Part shown: in pieces, positions 41,561 to 49,788 of the stretch
Layout: each line of letters starts with the position of its first letter
Numbering within the stretch: the first letter of the stretch is position 1
From: Streptomyces sp. NBC_00414
Lineage (GTDB): Bacteria > Actinomycetota > Actinomycetes > Streptomycetales > Streptomycetaceae
Reading direction: 5' to 3'
Length of the DNA stretch: 64,000 nucleotides
NCBI RefSeq assembly: GCF_036038375.1
Contig: NZ_CP107935.1
Location: forward strand, 6,696,001-6,760,000
The notes under the pieces: model-generated
Told to the model about the DNA's origin: nothing
The model's database searches: none
What the model saw: only the letters and a program-made list of their open reading frames with translations
Position numbers and translations under genes: made by a program

Positions 41561-42739
41561 ATGACATCACCCCGCACTCTCCGCCTGAGCCTCACAGCCA
41601 CCGCCGCACTCGCCGTAGCCACATTGACGGCCCCAGCGGCCCTGGCTGACGCACCGCCCCGGGCGAGAGAACACACCGCGACCCAGCAGGCGATGAACGC
41701 CGCGGTCGAGGACGGAGTCCCCGGCGTGGCGGCTCAGGCCAAGGACACCCACGGCACCTGGAAGGCCACCGCGGGCGTGGGCGACCTCAGGACGAAGAAA
41801 CCCCGCTCGGCCCACGACCGCTACCGCGTGGGCAGCATCACCAAGACGTTCGTGTCGACGGTCCTGCTCCAACTGGAGGCGGAGGGCCGGCTCTCGCTGG
41901 ACGACAAGGTCGACAAGTGGCTGCCCGGCGTCGTGGACGGCAACGGCCACGACGGCCGCCGCGTCACCCTCCGCCGGCTCCTCAACCACACGAGCGGCAT
42001 CTTCGACTACACGTCGGACGACGACTTCGCCCGCACCTACTTCCTGAAGGACGGCTTCTTCGAGCACCGCTTCGACAAGCGGTCGCCCAGGGACCTCGTG
42101 AGCATCGCGATGGCCCACAAGCCGGACTTCGAGCCGGGCGCCTCCTGGAACTACTCCAACACCAACTACGTCCTGACCGGAATGGTGATCGAGAAGGTCA
42201 CCGGCCACGCCTACGGCGACGAGGTCCGAGAGCGCATCATCGAACCGCTCGGACTGCACGCCACCCTCGTCCCGGGTACGTACCCGAAGGTGCCGGGCCC
42301 CAGCAGCCGGGCGTACGGCAAACTCGCCCGGACGACCACGGGCCCGACCTACGACGTCACGGAGCTCAACCCCGGCCTCGCCTCCGCGTCGGGGGAGATG
42401 ATCTCCGACTCGGGCGACCTCAACCGCTTCTACTCGGCGCTGCTGCGGGGCAGGCTCCTGCCGAACAGGCAGCTCGCCGAGATGAAGACCACCGTCAAGG
42501 TCGACGCGATCCCGAACGCCGGTTACGGCCTCGGCCTCATCGAACGCGAGCTGAGCTGCGGTGTCGTCGTCTGGGGCCACGGCGGAGGCATCCACGGCTC
42601 CAGCTCGGAGGCCGTCACGACGGCGGACGGCCGCCACTCGCTCGCCTTCAACTTCAACGGCGACTGGTCGGGGAACAGCGACGCGGTGATCGAGGCGGAG
42701 TTCTGCGCGAAGCCGAAGCCGAAGCCGAAGGCGAAGTAG
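41561..42739 (+). CDS. Secreted serine hydrolase, class C beta-lactamase/DD-peptidase fold
   Basis: 392-aa protein with a signal peptide (MTSPRTLRLSLTATAALAVA to LADA). SxxK nucleophile in VGSITKTFVS near residue 92, YxN in WNYSNTNYVLTG near 198, and HGG in WGHGGGIHGSS near 346. All three motifs of the penicillin-recognising fold are present; D-alanyl-D-alanine carboxypeptidase or esterase activity is likely. Ends in a Lys-Pro tail (CAKPKPKPKAK). GGAAGG precedes the ATG. Confidence 0.92.
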   Translation: MTSPRTLRLSLTATAALAVATLTAPAALADAPPRAREHTATQQAMNAAVEDGVPGVAAQAKDTHGTWKATAGVGDLRTKKPRSAHDRYRVGSITKTFVSTVLLQLEAEGRLSLDDKVDKWLPGVVDGNGHDGRRVTLRRLLNHTSGIFDYTSDDDFARTYFLKDGFFEHRFDKRSPRDLVSIAMAHKPDFEPGASWNYSNTNYVLTGMVIEKVTGHAYGDEVRERIIEPLGLHATLVPGTYPKVPGPSSRAYGKLARTTTGPTYDVTELNPGLASASGEMISDSGDLNRFYSALLRGRLLPNRQLAEMKTTVKVDAIPNAGYGLGLIERELSCGVVVWGHGGGIHGSSSEAVTTADGRHSLAFNFNGDWSGNSDAVIEAEFCAKPKPKPKAK

Positions 42740-42759
42740 CCGGGCGGGTACGTACGCAT

Positions 42760-42789
42760 GAGGGGCCGCCGAGAATCCGACGGCCCCTC
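42760..42789. terminator. Terminator hairpin
   Basis: 12-bp stem with one mismatch (GAGGGGCCGCCG with CGACGGCCCCTC), between the convergent hydrolase and DUF559-like genes. Confidence 0.7.
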
Positions 42790-42835
42790 TCCCCTCCTGA
42801 TCCCGCCCTGCCTCCGGTGCTGCCCAGGCCCCTCC

Positions 42836-43882
42836 CTACCGGGGCAGCACCACGACGTACGCGGCCGGATCGCGGTCACCGGACGCCATCAGAGCCGTAC
42901 GGACGACGGTCGCCTGCTGCTCCAGCGAGTCCCGCAGCTTCTTCGGCGTGACGTGGACGACCGTGATGCCGAGGCGCTCCAGGTGCTCGCGCTTGCGGGC
43001 GTACTCGGACCACATCGCGTCGTCGTCCTGGCGCGGGGCCCGGGTGTCGAGTTCGAGGGCGACGGCGTGGTCGGGCCAGTACGCGTCGAGGCCGCCGAGG
43101 TGCGGGCCGCCGGGCAGCCGGAGATCCACGTTCCAGACCGGGTCGGGCAGGCCGTGTTCCGCGACCAGGCGGTAGAGGCGGTCCTCGGCGATGGCCCGGC
43201 CCTCCGCGAGGAGGGAGTCGACCGCGTCCACCACATGCGGGCGGCTCAGCAGCCGGGCCTGGGTCAACTCCCGTACGACAGCGGCCGGTTCGCAGTGGCC
43301 GCCGCGGACGGCCTCGGTGAGCAGCCGGCGTACGACTCCCGCGTCGTTGAGGTCGGCGACCGCGTCGGCCAGCGCGCGCGGGACGGGCGCCACCGGGATG
43401 CCGCCGATCTGCTCGGGCTCCGGCATGCCCGGCGTACGGACGATACGGACGCAGCCCGTAGAACGCAGACGGCGCAGCCGCGGGACGAGGACGTCGACGC
43501 GGTCCAGGGACGGCAGCGGGGGAGCGGACGCGACGCGGTGCAGGGCGAGTGCCGCGAGACCGGTGATCATCGCGTCGGCGTACCCCTGCGGGGCGTGCGG
43601 TTCACCGGCGCCCGGCTGGGCGGGGACCGCCGGTTCCGCGACGGGGGAACGGGCCGCGTACATGAGGACCGCGTGCAGCCGCTCCTCGACGGTGGCGGGT
43701 CCCGGGCGGAGCAGGAAGACGCCCGGCAGGAGCTGCTGCCAGGAACCGCCGGGCCGGCACTGCGCGTTGATGTCGGCGGTGCTCATGCCCCGCGCCCGTA
43801 GGTGGGCGGTGGTGAGGACACGCTGCTGGACGTCGGACAGGTGGCGGAGGGGCCGGGGGGAGAGCGGGGTGTTGTGGTTCAT
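42836..43882 (-). CDS. DUF559-like endonuclease-fold protein with AbiEi-like N-terminus
   Basis: 348-aa protein. N-terminal ~90 residues resemble the AbiEi antitoxin/HTH start (QRVLTTAHLRARGMSTADINAQ, WQQLLPGVFLLRPG). The C-terminus matches the restriction-endonuclease-like DUF559 domain (GLDAYWPDHAVALELDTRA, KREHLERLGITVVHVTPKKL), including the E/D and the Q-x-K-like positions of the fold. Actinobacteria often carry such genes singly without a toxin partner; function not established. ATG at 43882 has GAGG just upstream. Annotation as a defence gene would be guesswork. Confidence 0.75.
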   Translation of the reverse strand: MNHNTPLSPRPLRHLSDVQQRVLTTAHLRARGMSTADINAQCRPGGSWQQLLPGVFLLRPGPATVEERLHAVLMYAARSPVAEPAVPAQPGAGEPHAPQGYADAMITGLAALALHRVASAPPLPSLDRVDVLVPRLRRLRSTGCVRIVRTPGMPEPEQIGGIPVAPVPRALADAVADLNDAGVVRRLLTEAVRGGHCEPAAVVRELTQARLLSRPHVVDAVDSLLAEGRAIAEDRLYRLVAEHGLPDPVWNVDLRLPGGPHLGGLDAYWPDHAVALELDTRAPRQDDDAMWSEYARKREHLERLGITVVHVTPKKLRDSLEQQATVVRTALMASGDRDPAAYVVVLPR

Positions 43883-44111
43883 GACCTCGAATCTCCCGCG
43901 CCCGGTCCGCCTCCTAACCGCTGTTACAAGCCCGTCGTCAAAACCGGACAACACCGCCCTAAAGTCCGACCCCCGGACTGCCGAAACCCCCTGGTCCGTA
44001 CGGGGGTCACGGCACCGATTACCCAAATTCCGTAACTGTTATGGACGCCCCCCAAGTCAACCCCCAACACACCGTCCCCCTTTAGGGCAGCCCCTCCAGG
44101 GAACCCCCACC

Positions 44112-44215
44112 AGGGGCGCGGGGAACGGCGCAGTCTTTTGTCCTCGGCTTTTAGGGGCGCGGGGAACGGCGCAATCTTGTGTCTTCAGGGGGCGCAGCCC
44201 CCAAGGAGCGCGGGG
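44112..44215. repeat. Dispersed GGGGCGCGGGGAACGGCGCA repeat, three copies
   Basis: Copies at about 44113-44139, 44153-44180 and a degraded one at 44205-44215 of the same family as 28056 and 32541 (here in opposite orientation). The spacer 43883-44260 (378 bp) contains this and a Thr/Val-free C-rich stretch; no gene was found. Confidence 0.8.
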
Positions 44216-44260
44216 AACTGCGCGCCCAGCGACAGCGCACCCGCACCCGCCCCCGAAATC

Positions 44261-46864
44261 TCAACCGGCGGCAGCCCCATCACACGCCTGCCCACGAAGC
44301 GCGCGCCCCAGATCATCCCGAGCCTCGACCACCAACCGCCGAAGCGCGGGCGCGGCCTCCCCGTGAGAGGCAAGCCACGCATCAGCAGCGGCCAGCGTCT
44401 CGGCAGAGTCCTGCAGCGACGGGAACAGCCCCCGCACCACATCCATCCCGATCTGGATCGACCGCTCCGCCCACACCCGCTCGATCACCTCGAAGTACTT
44501 CGACGCGTACGAAGCGGTCAGCTCCCGATGGGACGCCTGCGCGAACCCCCCGATCGTCGCCTCCACCAGCGCGTTGGACAGCGAGTCCGACTCCACCACG
44601 GCGGCCCACGCCTGCGCCTTGACCGCCGCGGACGGCCGCGCCGCCAGACACCGCACCTGATGCCGCTTGCCGGACGCCGTGTCGTCGCGGGCCAGCTCCG
44701 CGGCGAGCACCGCCTCGTCCGCGACCCCGTGCGCGGCGAGCGGTTCGAGGAACGCCCACCGCAGCTCCTGGTCGACCTCAAGCCCGTCGATCTTCGCCGA
44801 CCCCTCCAGCAGCTCCTGGAGCAGCCGCAGGTCGTCCTCGCCGGACGCGACCGCCGCGAAGAACCGCGCCCACGTCAGCTGGTGCTGGCTGCCGGGCCCG
44901 GCGGACCGCAGCTCCCGCAGCGCGCCCTCGGCGAGCAGCCGTCCGCCGGCGGCCCGCCACTCGGGCGCCGCATAGAAGGTGAGCGCCGAGTTCGCCCACG
45001 CGTGGAGCGTCTGGAGCACACCGATGTCCGACTCGCGGCCCGCGAAGCGCAGCACGAGGTCGACGAAGTCCCGCGCGGGCATGAGCGCGTCGCGGGTCAG
45101 GTTCCACAGCGCCGACCAGCACAGGGCACGGGCGAGCGGGTCGGTGATGTCACCGAGGTGGGCCCGCAGAGTCTCCAGCGACCCGGCGTCGAAGCGGATC
45201 TTGCAGTACGTGAGGTCGTCGTCGTTGACGAGAACCAGCTCGGGGGCGTCCGCCCCGGCCAGCTCGCCGACGACCGTGCGCGGCCCGTCGACGTCCACCT
45301 CGGCCCGCGCGTACCGCACGAGCGAGCCGCCGCCGGAACCGTCGCCCGACCCGTCCGCGCCCTCCCGCCGGTACAGACCCACCGCGACCCGGTGCGGCCG
45401 CAGTTCGGGATGCGACTCGGCGGCCTCCTGGAGAACCGTCAGCTCACTGACCCGGCCCTCCGCGTCGAGGAGCACCTGCGGCGTGAGGGAGTTGACGCCC
45501 GCGGTCTGCAGCCAGGACCGCGACCAGGCCGCCATGTCGCGCCCGCTCGTCTCCTCCAGGACCGACAGCAGGTCACCGAGGCGCGTGTTCCCGTACGCGT
45601 GCCGCTTGAAGTAGCGGCGGGCGCCCTCAAGGAACGCGTCCCGTCCGGCGTAGGCGACCAGCTGCTTGAGGACGGACGCACCCTTCGCGTACGTGATCCC
45701 GTCGAAGTTGAGCTTGGCGTCCTCCAGGTCGCGGATGTCCGCGGTGACCGGGTGGGTGGAGGGCAGCTGGTCGGCGCGGTACGCCCACGCCTTGCGGTTG
45801 TTGGCGAAGGTGACCCAGCCGTTGGTGAAGCGGGTCGCCTCGACCATGGAGAACGTGCCCATGAAGTCCGCGAAGGACTCCTTGAGCCACAGGTCGTCCC
45901 ACCAGACCATGGTCACCAGGTCGCCGAACCACATGTGGGCCATCTCGTGCAGGATCACGTTCGCCCGGCGCTCGTACGACGCCTGCGTCACGTTGCCGCG
46001 GAAGATGAACTCCTCGCGGAAGGTCACACATCCCGGGTTCTCCATCGCGCCGAGGTTGTACTCGGGCACGAACGCCTGGTCGTACTTCCCGAACGGGTAC
46101 GGGTAGTCGAAGTGGTCGTGGAAGAAGTCGAGGCCCTGCTTGGTCACCAGGAAGACGTCATCGGCGTCGAAGTGCCTGGCCAGACCCTTGCGACAGAGGG
46201 CGCCGAGGGGGATCTCCAGCCGGGTGCCGTCGTCGAGGACCCGCTCGTAGGAGTCGGTCACATAGTGGTACGGGCCGGCGACGAAGGCCGTGATGTACGT
46301 CGAGATGGGTTTGGTCCCGGCGAACTTCCAGACCCCGTCGGTCAGCTCACCGGCGCCGTTGCTCCACACCACCCAGCCCTCGGGGGCCCGCACCTCGAAG
46401 CGGAAGGGCGCCTTGAGGTCGGGCTGCTCGAAGTTGGCGAAGACCCGGCGGGAGTCGGCCGGCTCGTACTGCGTGTAGAGGTAGACCTCGCCGTCCTCGG
46501 GGTCGACGAAGCGGTGCATGCCCTCACCCGTGCGGCTGTACGCGCACTGGGCGTCGACCACCAGCTCGTTGTCCTCGGCCAGGTCCTCCAGGAGGATCCG
46601 CGAGCCGTCGAAGACCGCGCCCGGGTCGAGGTCCCTGCCGTTCAGCGAGACGGCCGTGACGCCCGGCGCGATCAGGTCCGCGAAGCTCGTGGCACCCGCC
46701 TCCGCGCTGCGGAACCGGATGGTCGTCACCGACCTGAAGGTGCGCGGCTCGGCGCCCGTCCCGCCCACCGCGGAGCGCAGGTCCAGGGACACCTCGTACT
46801 CCTCGACGGACAGCAGTGCTGCCCGCTCGCGGGCCTCGTCGCGGGACAGATTCTCACCGGGCAC
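44261..46864 (-). CDS. pepN: Aminopeptidase N (M1 family), copy 2
   Basis: 867-aa zinc aminopeptidase, paralogous to 28319-30946. GAMENPG motif near residue 271, zinc site HEMAHMWFGDL near 306 with distal Glu in WLKESFA. The N-terminus VPGENLSRDEARERAALL aligns with MPGTNLTREEAQQRAKLL of copy 1, so GTG at 46864 is chosen over GTG at 46873; GAGGGAG is 8 bp upstream. The stretch around residue 515 has a Gly/Ser insertion (GSGDGSGGGS). Two intact cytosolic pepN genes 13 kb apart suggest specialised substrates or old duplication. Confidence 0.96.
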   Translation of the reverse strand: MPGENLSRDEARERAALLSVEEYEVSLDLRSAVGGTGAEPRTFRSVTTIRFRSAEAGATSFADLIAPGVTAVSLNGRDLDPGAVFDGSRILLEDLAEDNELVVDAQCAYSRTGEGMHRFVDPEDGEVYLYTQYEPADSRRVFANFEQPDLKAPFRFEVRAPEGWVVWSNGAGELTDGVWKFAGTKPISTYITAFVAGPYHYVTDSYERVLDDGTRLEIPLGALCRKGLARHFDADDVFLVTKQGLDFFHDHFDYPYPFGKYDQAFVPEYNLGAMENPGCVTFREEFIFRGNVTQASYERRANVILHEMAHMWFGDLVTMVWWDDLWLKESFADFMGTFSMVEATRFTNGWVTFANNRKAWAYRADQLPSTHPVTADIRDLEDAKLNFDGITYAKGASVLKQLVAYAGRDAFLEGARRYFKRHAYGNTRLGDLLSVLEETSGRDMAAWSRSWLQTAGVNSLTPQVLLDAEGRVSELTVLQEAAESHPELRPHRVAVGLYRREGADGSGDGSGGGSLVRYARAEVDVDGPRTVVGELAGADAPELVLVNDDDLTYCKIRFDAGSLETLRAHLGDITDPLARALCWSALWNLTRDALMPARDFVDLVLRFAGRESDIGVLQTLHAWANSALTFYAAPEWRAAGGRLLAEGALRELRSAGPGSQHQLTWARFFAAVASGEDDLRLLQELLEGSAKIDGLEVDQELRWAFLEPLAAHGVADEAVLAAELARDDTASGKRHQVRCLAARPSAAVKAQAWAAVVESDSLSNALVEATIGGFAQASHRELTASYASKYFEVIERVWAERSIQIGMDVVRGLFPSLQDSAETLAAADAWLASHGEAAPALRRLVVEARDDLGRALRGQACDGAAAG

Positions 46865-47059
46865 GGGCGGCACTCCCTCGTGGCGTCATGGGTACGTGTG
46901 AACAGGACCGATCCTGCCATGTGCCCCTGACGGGGGTCACCCGGGAATGGCAGGGACGACCGGCGGTGTTGCCGCTGGTGGCAGTACCGAGGACTCCTGA
47001 CACCGACACCGACAGACGCCGGCCGACCCGCGACCGACGACCCCCGACCGAGGAGAACC

Positions 47060-47716
47060 ATGTCCGAGCAGACCTCCGTCAAGACTCCCGTCGACTTCTG
47101 GTTCGACCCGCTGTGCCCCTGGGCGTGGATGACCTCGCGATGGGTCCTGGAGGTGGAGAAGGTCCGGGACATCGAGGTCCGCTGGCACATCATGAGCCTC
47201 GCCGTGCTGAACGAGCCGAGGCTGGACGAGCTGAACGACCACTACCGCGAGATGATGTCCACCACGGCGTGGGAGCCGGTCCGCGTGGTGACCGCCGCCT
47301 GGCAGAAGCACGGCGCCGAGGTCCTCGGCCCGCTCTACACCGCGCTCGGCAACCGCATCCACAACGACGGCCAGGGCCCGACGAGGGAAGCGGTCGTCGG
47401 CGCGCTCGACGAGGTCGGCCTCCCCGCGGACCTGATCGACTACGCGGACCAGAAGGACTTCGAGTTCGACGCCGAGCTGCGCGCCTCCCACAAGGAGGGC
47501 ATCGACAAGGTGGGCCAGGACGTCGGCACGCCCGTCATCGCGGTCCCCGGCGCCGACGGTGAGCAGATCGCCTTCTTCGGCCCGGTCGTCACCCCGGCAC
47601 CCAAGGGCGAGGAGGCCGCCAAGCTGTGGGACGGCACGCTTCTCGTCGCCTCGGTGCAGGGCTTCTACGAGCTGAAGCGCACCCGCACGCAGGGCCCGGA
47701 CTTCAGCAACCTGTAG
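47060..47716 (+). CDS. DsbA-family protein (mycothiol-dependent reductase-like)
   Basis: 218-aa thioredoxin-fold protein. The active-site segment is FDPLCPWAWMTSRW at residue ~15: only the first cysteine of a CxxC is present (C-P-W-A). Length and the DALDEVGLP-type helical insert resemble the actinobacterial Rv2466c group of mycothiol-dependent nitroreductases, which have CPWC. A one-cysteine enzyme would need mycothiol or glutathione-like thiol for turnover. AGGAG precedes ATG. Divergent from pepN copy 2. Confidence 0.85.
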   Translation: MSEQTSVKTPVDFWFDPLCPWAWMTSRWVLEVEKVRDIEVRWHIMSLAVLNEPRLDELNDHYREMMSTTAWEPVRVVTAAWQKHGAEVLGPLYTALGNRIHNDGQGPTREAVVGALDEVGLPADLIDYADQKDFEFDAELRASHKEGIDKVGQDVGTPVIAVPGADGEQIAFFGPVVTPAPKGEEAAKLWDGTLLVASVQGFYELKRTRTQGPDFSNL

Positions 47717-47736
47717 CCCTCACCGGCCGGTGCGCC

Positions 47737-47964
47737 TCATTCCGGCTCGGGCAGGCGCAGGGGCTCCCTGAAGGGCTTCTCGACGAAGTATTTGCGAAGG
47801 TTGCGGCACTGCTTGGCTCCGCCGTCCAGCGGGGCCAGGCACACCATGAACCCGTCCACGTTGTTCGTGTCCAGGCGCTTCTTGAGCCAGGCCGCTTCCT
47901 TCGGTTCGAGGAAGCGGTGCTCCTCCTCAAGGCTCCGGCAGGTACTGCAACTCCGCATCGGCAT
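47737..47964 (-). CDS. Small cysteine-containing protein, unknown function
   Basis: 75-aa protein with CSTC at residue 6 and two further cysteines (FMVCLAP, AKQCRNL). The sequence is non-repetitive and has a balanced composition (LEEEHRFLEPKEAAWLKKRL), unlike shadow frames in this GC-rich DNA. The four cysteines could bind a metal. No family recognised. Ribosome-binding site weak. Confidence 0.6.
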   Translation of the reverse strand: MPMRSCSTCRSLEEEHRFLEPKEAAWLKKRLDTNNVDGFMVCLAPLDGGAKQCRNLRKYFVEKPFREPLRLPEPE

Positions 47965-48010
47965 CCCGTAACCATCGCCCGGAGTCCCCCGTACCGGAAG
48001 TCCCCCATAC

Positions 48011-48051
48011 CGGAAGGCCCCCGCGAGTCACATCCTCGCGGGGGCCTTCCG
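48011..48051. terminator. Terminator hairpin
   Basis: Perfect 17-bp stem (CGGAAGGCCCCCGCGAG with its complement) and 7-nt loop. It lies upstream of the small minus-strand gene, so it would stop RNA made leftward from the 48052-48177 region. Confidence 0.85.
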
Positions 48052-48114
48052 TCCATCCGCCTGCCCGAGTGAAAGGTGAGAAGACGATCACGAGGCAGGA
48101 CGCTTCAGGTCTTA

Positions 48115-48131
48115 TTGCAAGTCTCTTGCAA
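48115..48131. promoter_or_regulatory. Nur-box-like palindrome TTGCAA-N5-TTGCAA
   Basis: TTGCAAGTCTCTTGCAA at 48115-48131. It is identical to the consensus of the nickel-responsive Fur-family regulator Nur (TTGCAA-N5-TTGCAA), known from the sodF and nik promoters of Streptomyces. Its first half could serve as a -35 element with GCTAAC (48138-48143) 17 bp away as -10. No sodF or nickel gene follows; the site lies between two terminators. Confidence 0.6.
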
Positions 48132-48143
48132 ATGCAGGCTAAC

Positions 48144-48225
48144 AGCAAGAGGGTGGAGTCGCGTGGTCGAGCACGCGGAAGGGCCCTCGCACGAACCGTT
48201 CTCCGTGCGAAGGCCCTTCAGTGCC
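48144..48225 (+). ncRNA. Candidate terminator-ended small RNA behind the Nur-like box
   Basis: If the promoter suggested at 48115-48143 fires rightward, the RNA would be about 75-80 nt and end at the hairpin 48178-48219. The stretch has no credible gene. In S. coelicolor a ~90-nt RNA (s-SodF) made from the end of the Nur-repressed sodF mRNA acts on sodN, so a nickel-linked small RNA is a reasonable idea. A leftward RNA ending at 48011-48051 is equally possible. Highly tentative. Confidence 0.25.
48178..48219. terminator. Terminator hairpin after the permease gene
   Basis: 16-bp stem with one mismatch (GAAGGGCCCTCGCACG with CGTGCGAAGGCCCTTC) and 10-nt loop, 17 bp after the stop of the minus-strand permease. 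Confidence 0.8.
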
Positions 48226-48235
48226 GAAACCGCCG

Positions 48236-49642
48236 TCAGCTCCCGGCGCGCGCCCGCTGCCGGGCGTAGCCGACCGCCGCCAGGAACAGCGTCATCCCGC
48301 CCGTCGAGTACAGCTGCACCCGGGTGTCCGGCTCCCGTGCCATCAGGACGAAGATCGCCAGCATGCCCGCGAGCGCCACCCACGTCAGTACCGGGAACGC
48401 CCACATCCGCACGGCGAGCCTCTCCGGGGACTCCCGTTCCAGCTGCCGCCGCAGCCGCAGCTGCGAGACCGCGATGAAGATCCAGACGACCAGGATCACC
48501 GCGCCGATCATGTTCAGCAGCCAGGGGAAGACGTCCTCGGGCCGCCAGTAGCTGAGCAGCACGCAGCCGAAGCCGAACACCGAGGAGGCGAGCACGGCGA
48601 CGCGCGGCACCCCGCCGGAGACCCGGCCGAGGGCCTGCGGCCCCTGGCCCCGCTCCACCAGCGAGTACGCGATGCGCGAGGCCCCGTACACGTTGGCGTT
48701 CATCGCGCTCAGCAGTGCGACGAGGACGACGACGTTCATGAGCGCCCCGGCGCCCGGGATGCCCAGGTGGTCGAGGGTGGCGACGTAGGGGCCCTTCTCG
48801 ACGACGGCCTTCGAGTCCCAGGGGACGAGCGTCACGATGACGGCCATCGAGCCGATGTAGAAGAGCGCGATGCGCCACATCGCCGTGCGTACGGCGCTCG
48901 CGACGCCCCGGACCGGGTCCTTCGACTCGGCGGCGGCGATCGTCACCGTCTCCAGGCCGCCGTACGCGAAGACCGAGGCCAGCAGGCCGATGACGAGCCC
49001 CTCGCCGCCGTTCGGCAGGAAGCCGCCCTCTCCTGTGAGGTTGGTGAGGCCGGGGGAGTCCGAGCCGGGCAGCACCCCGGTGATCGCCAGTACGCCGATG
49101 GCCAGGAACAGGGCGATCGCGCCGACCTTCAGCGCGGCGAACCAGAACTCGAACTCGCCGAAGTTCCTGACGGCGGCGAGGTTCGCGGCACAGAAGGCGA
49201 CCATGAACAGGGCCACCCACGCCCACTCCGGTGTGCCGGGCAGCCAGCCCGTCATGATCTTCGCGGCGGCGATGCCCTCCAGGCCGACGGCCGTGCACAG
49301 CAGCACCCAGAACGACCAGCCCGCGGTGAATCCCGCCCACGGCCCGACGGCCCGCTCGGCGTGCGCGGAGAAGGACCCCGACGACGGATACGCGGCCGAC
49401 ATCTCGCCCAGCATCCGCATCACCAGCATGACGAGCAGACCGGAGACGGCGTACGCGACGACGATCGACGGGCCCGCGGCGGCGATGCCCGCGCCGGAGC
49501 CGACGAACAGACCCGCGCCGATCACCCCGCCCAGGGCGATCATCGACAGATGGCGCTGCTTGAGGCCGTGCGAGAGAGCGGGCGGGGGCGGGACGTCGGC
49601 GCCGGGCGAACCGGGCGCGACGTCCTCGGTGGTACGGGACAT
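48236..49642 (-). CDS. APC-family amino-acid permease (GabP/AnsP type), copy 1
   Basis: 468-aa integral membrane transporter with 12 predicted transmembrane segments. The amino-acid permease signature HLSMIALGGVIGAGLFVGSG starts near residue 31, then MRMLGEMSAAYPSSGSFSAHAERAVGPWAGF. Proton-coupled uptake of an amino acid or GABA-like substrate is expected. ATG at 49642 chosen although its ribosome-binding site is weak; an ATG at 49696 would add 18 unconserved residues. Closely similar in design to the permease at 61367-62845. Confidence 0.92.
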   Translation of the reverse strand: MSRTTEDVAPGSPGADVPPPPALSHGLKQRHLSMIALGGVIGAGLFVGSGAGIAAAGPSIVVAYAVSGLLVMLVMRMLGEMSAAYPSSGSFSAHAERAVGPWAGFTAGWSFWVLLCTAVGLEGIAAAKIMTGWLPGTPEWAWVALFMVAFCAANLAAVRNFGEFEFWFAALKVGAIALFLAIGVLAITGVLPGSDSPGLTNLTGEGGFLPNGGEGLVIGLLASVFAYGGLETVTIAAAESKDPVRGVASAVRTAMWRIALFYIGSMAVIVTLVPWDSKAVVEKGPYVATLDHLGIPGAGALMNVVVLVALLSAMNANVYGASRIAYSLVERGQGPQALGRVSGGVPRVAVLASSVFGFGCVLLSYWRPEDVFPWLLNMIGAVILVVWIFIAVSQLRLRRQLERESPERLAVRMWAFPVLTWVALAGMLAIFVLMAREPDTRVQLYSTGGMTLFLAAVGYARQRARAGS

Positions 49643-49788
49643 GAGTGGGGGTGGTCCCTTACGTGCGACTGCGTGCGGCTGGGCAAAAACGCCCACAGTC
49701 TGGGCGGCCCCTCCGCTCGCACGAAGAGGCCGTCCAGTATGCGGACACGCGCGGCACCCAGGGTGAGCCCCCGACTACACGGTTTCGG

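Noticed and set aside
42836..43882. DUF559/AbiEi-like gene as part of a new defence system
   Set aside because: No toxin, restriction or helicase partner beside it; single genes of this type are common in actinobacterial core regions.
48069..48269. Possible 66-aa protein starting GTG (KGEKTITRQDASGLIASLL)
   Set aside because: It spans a Nur-like box and a terminator hairpin and runs into the permease gene; the second half is Arg-rich shadow sequence.
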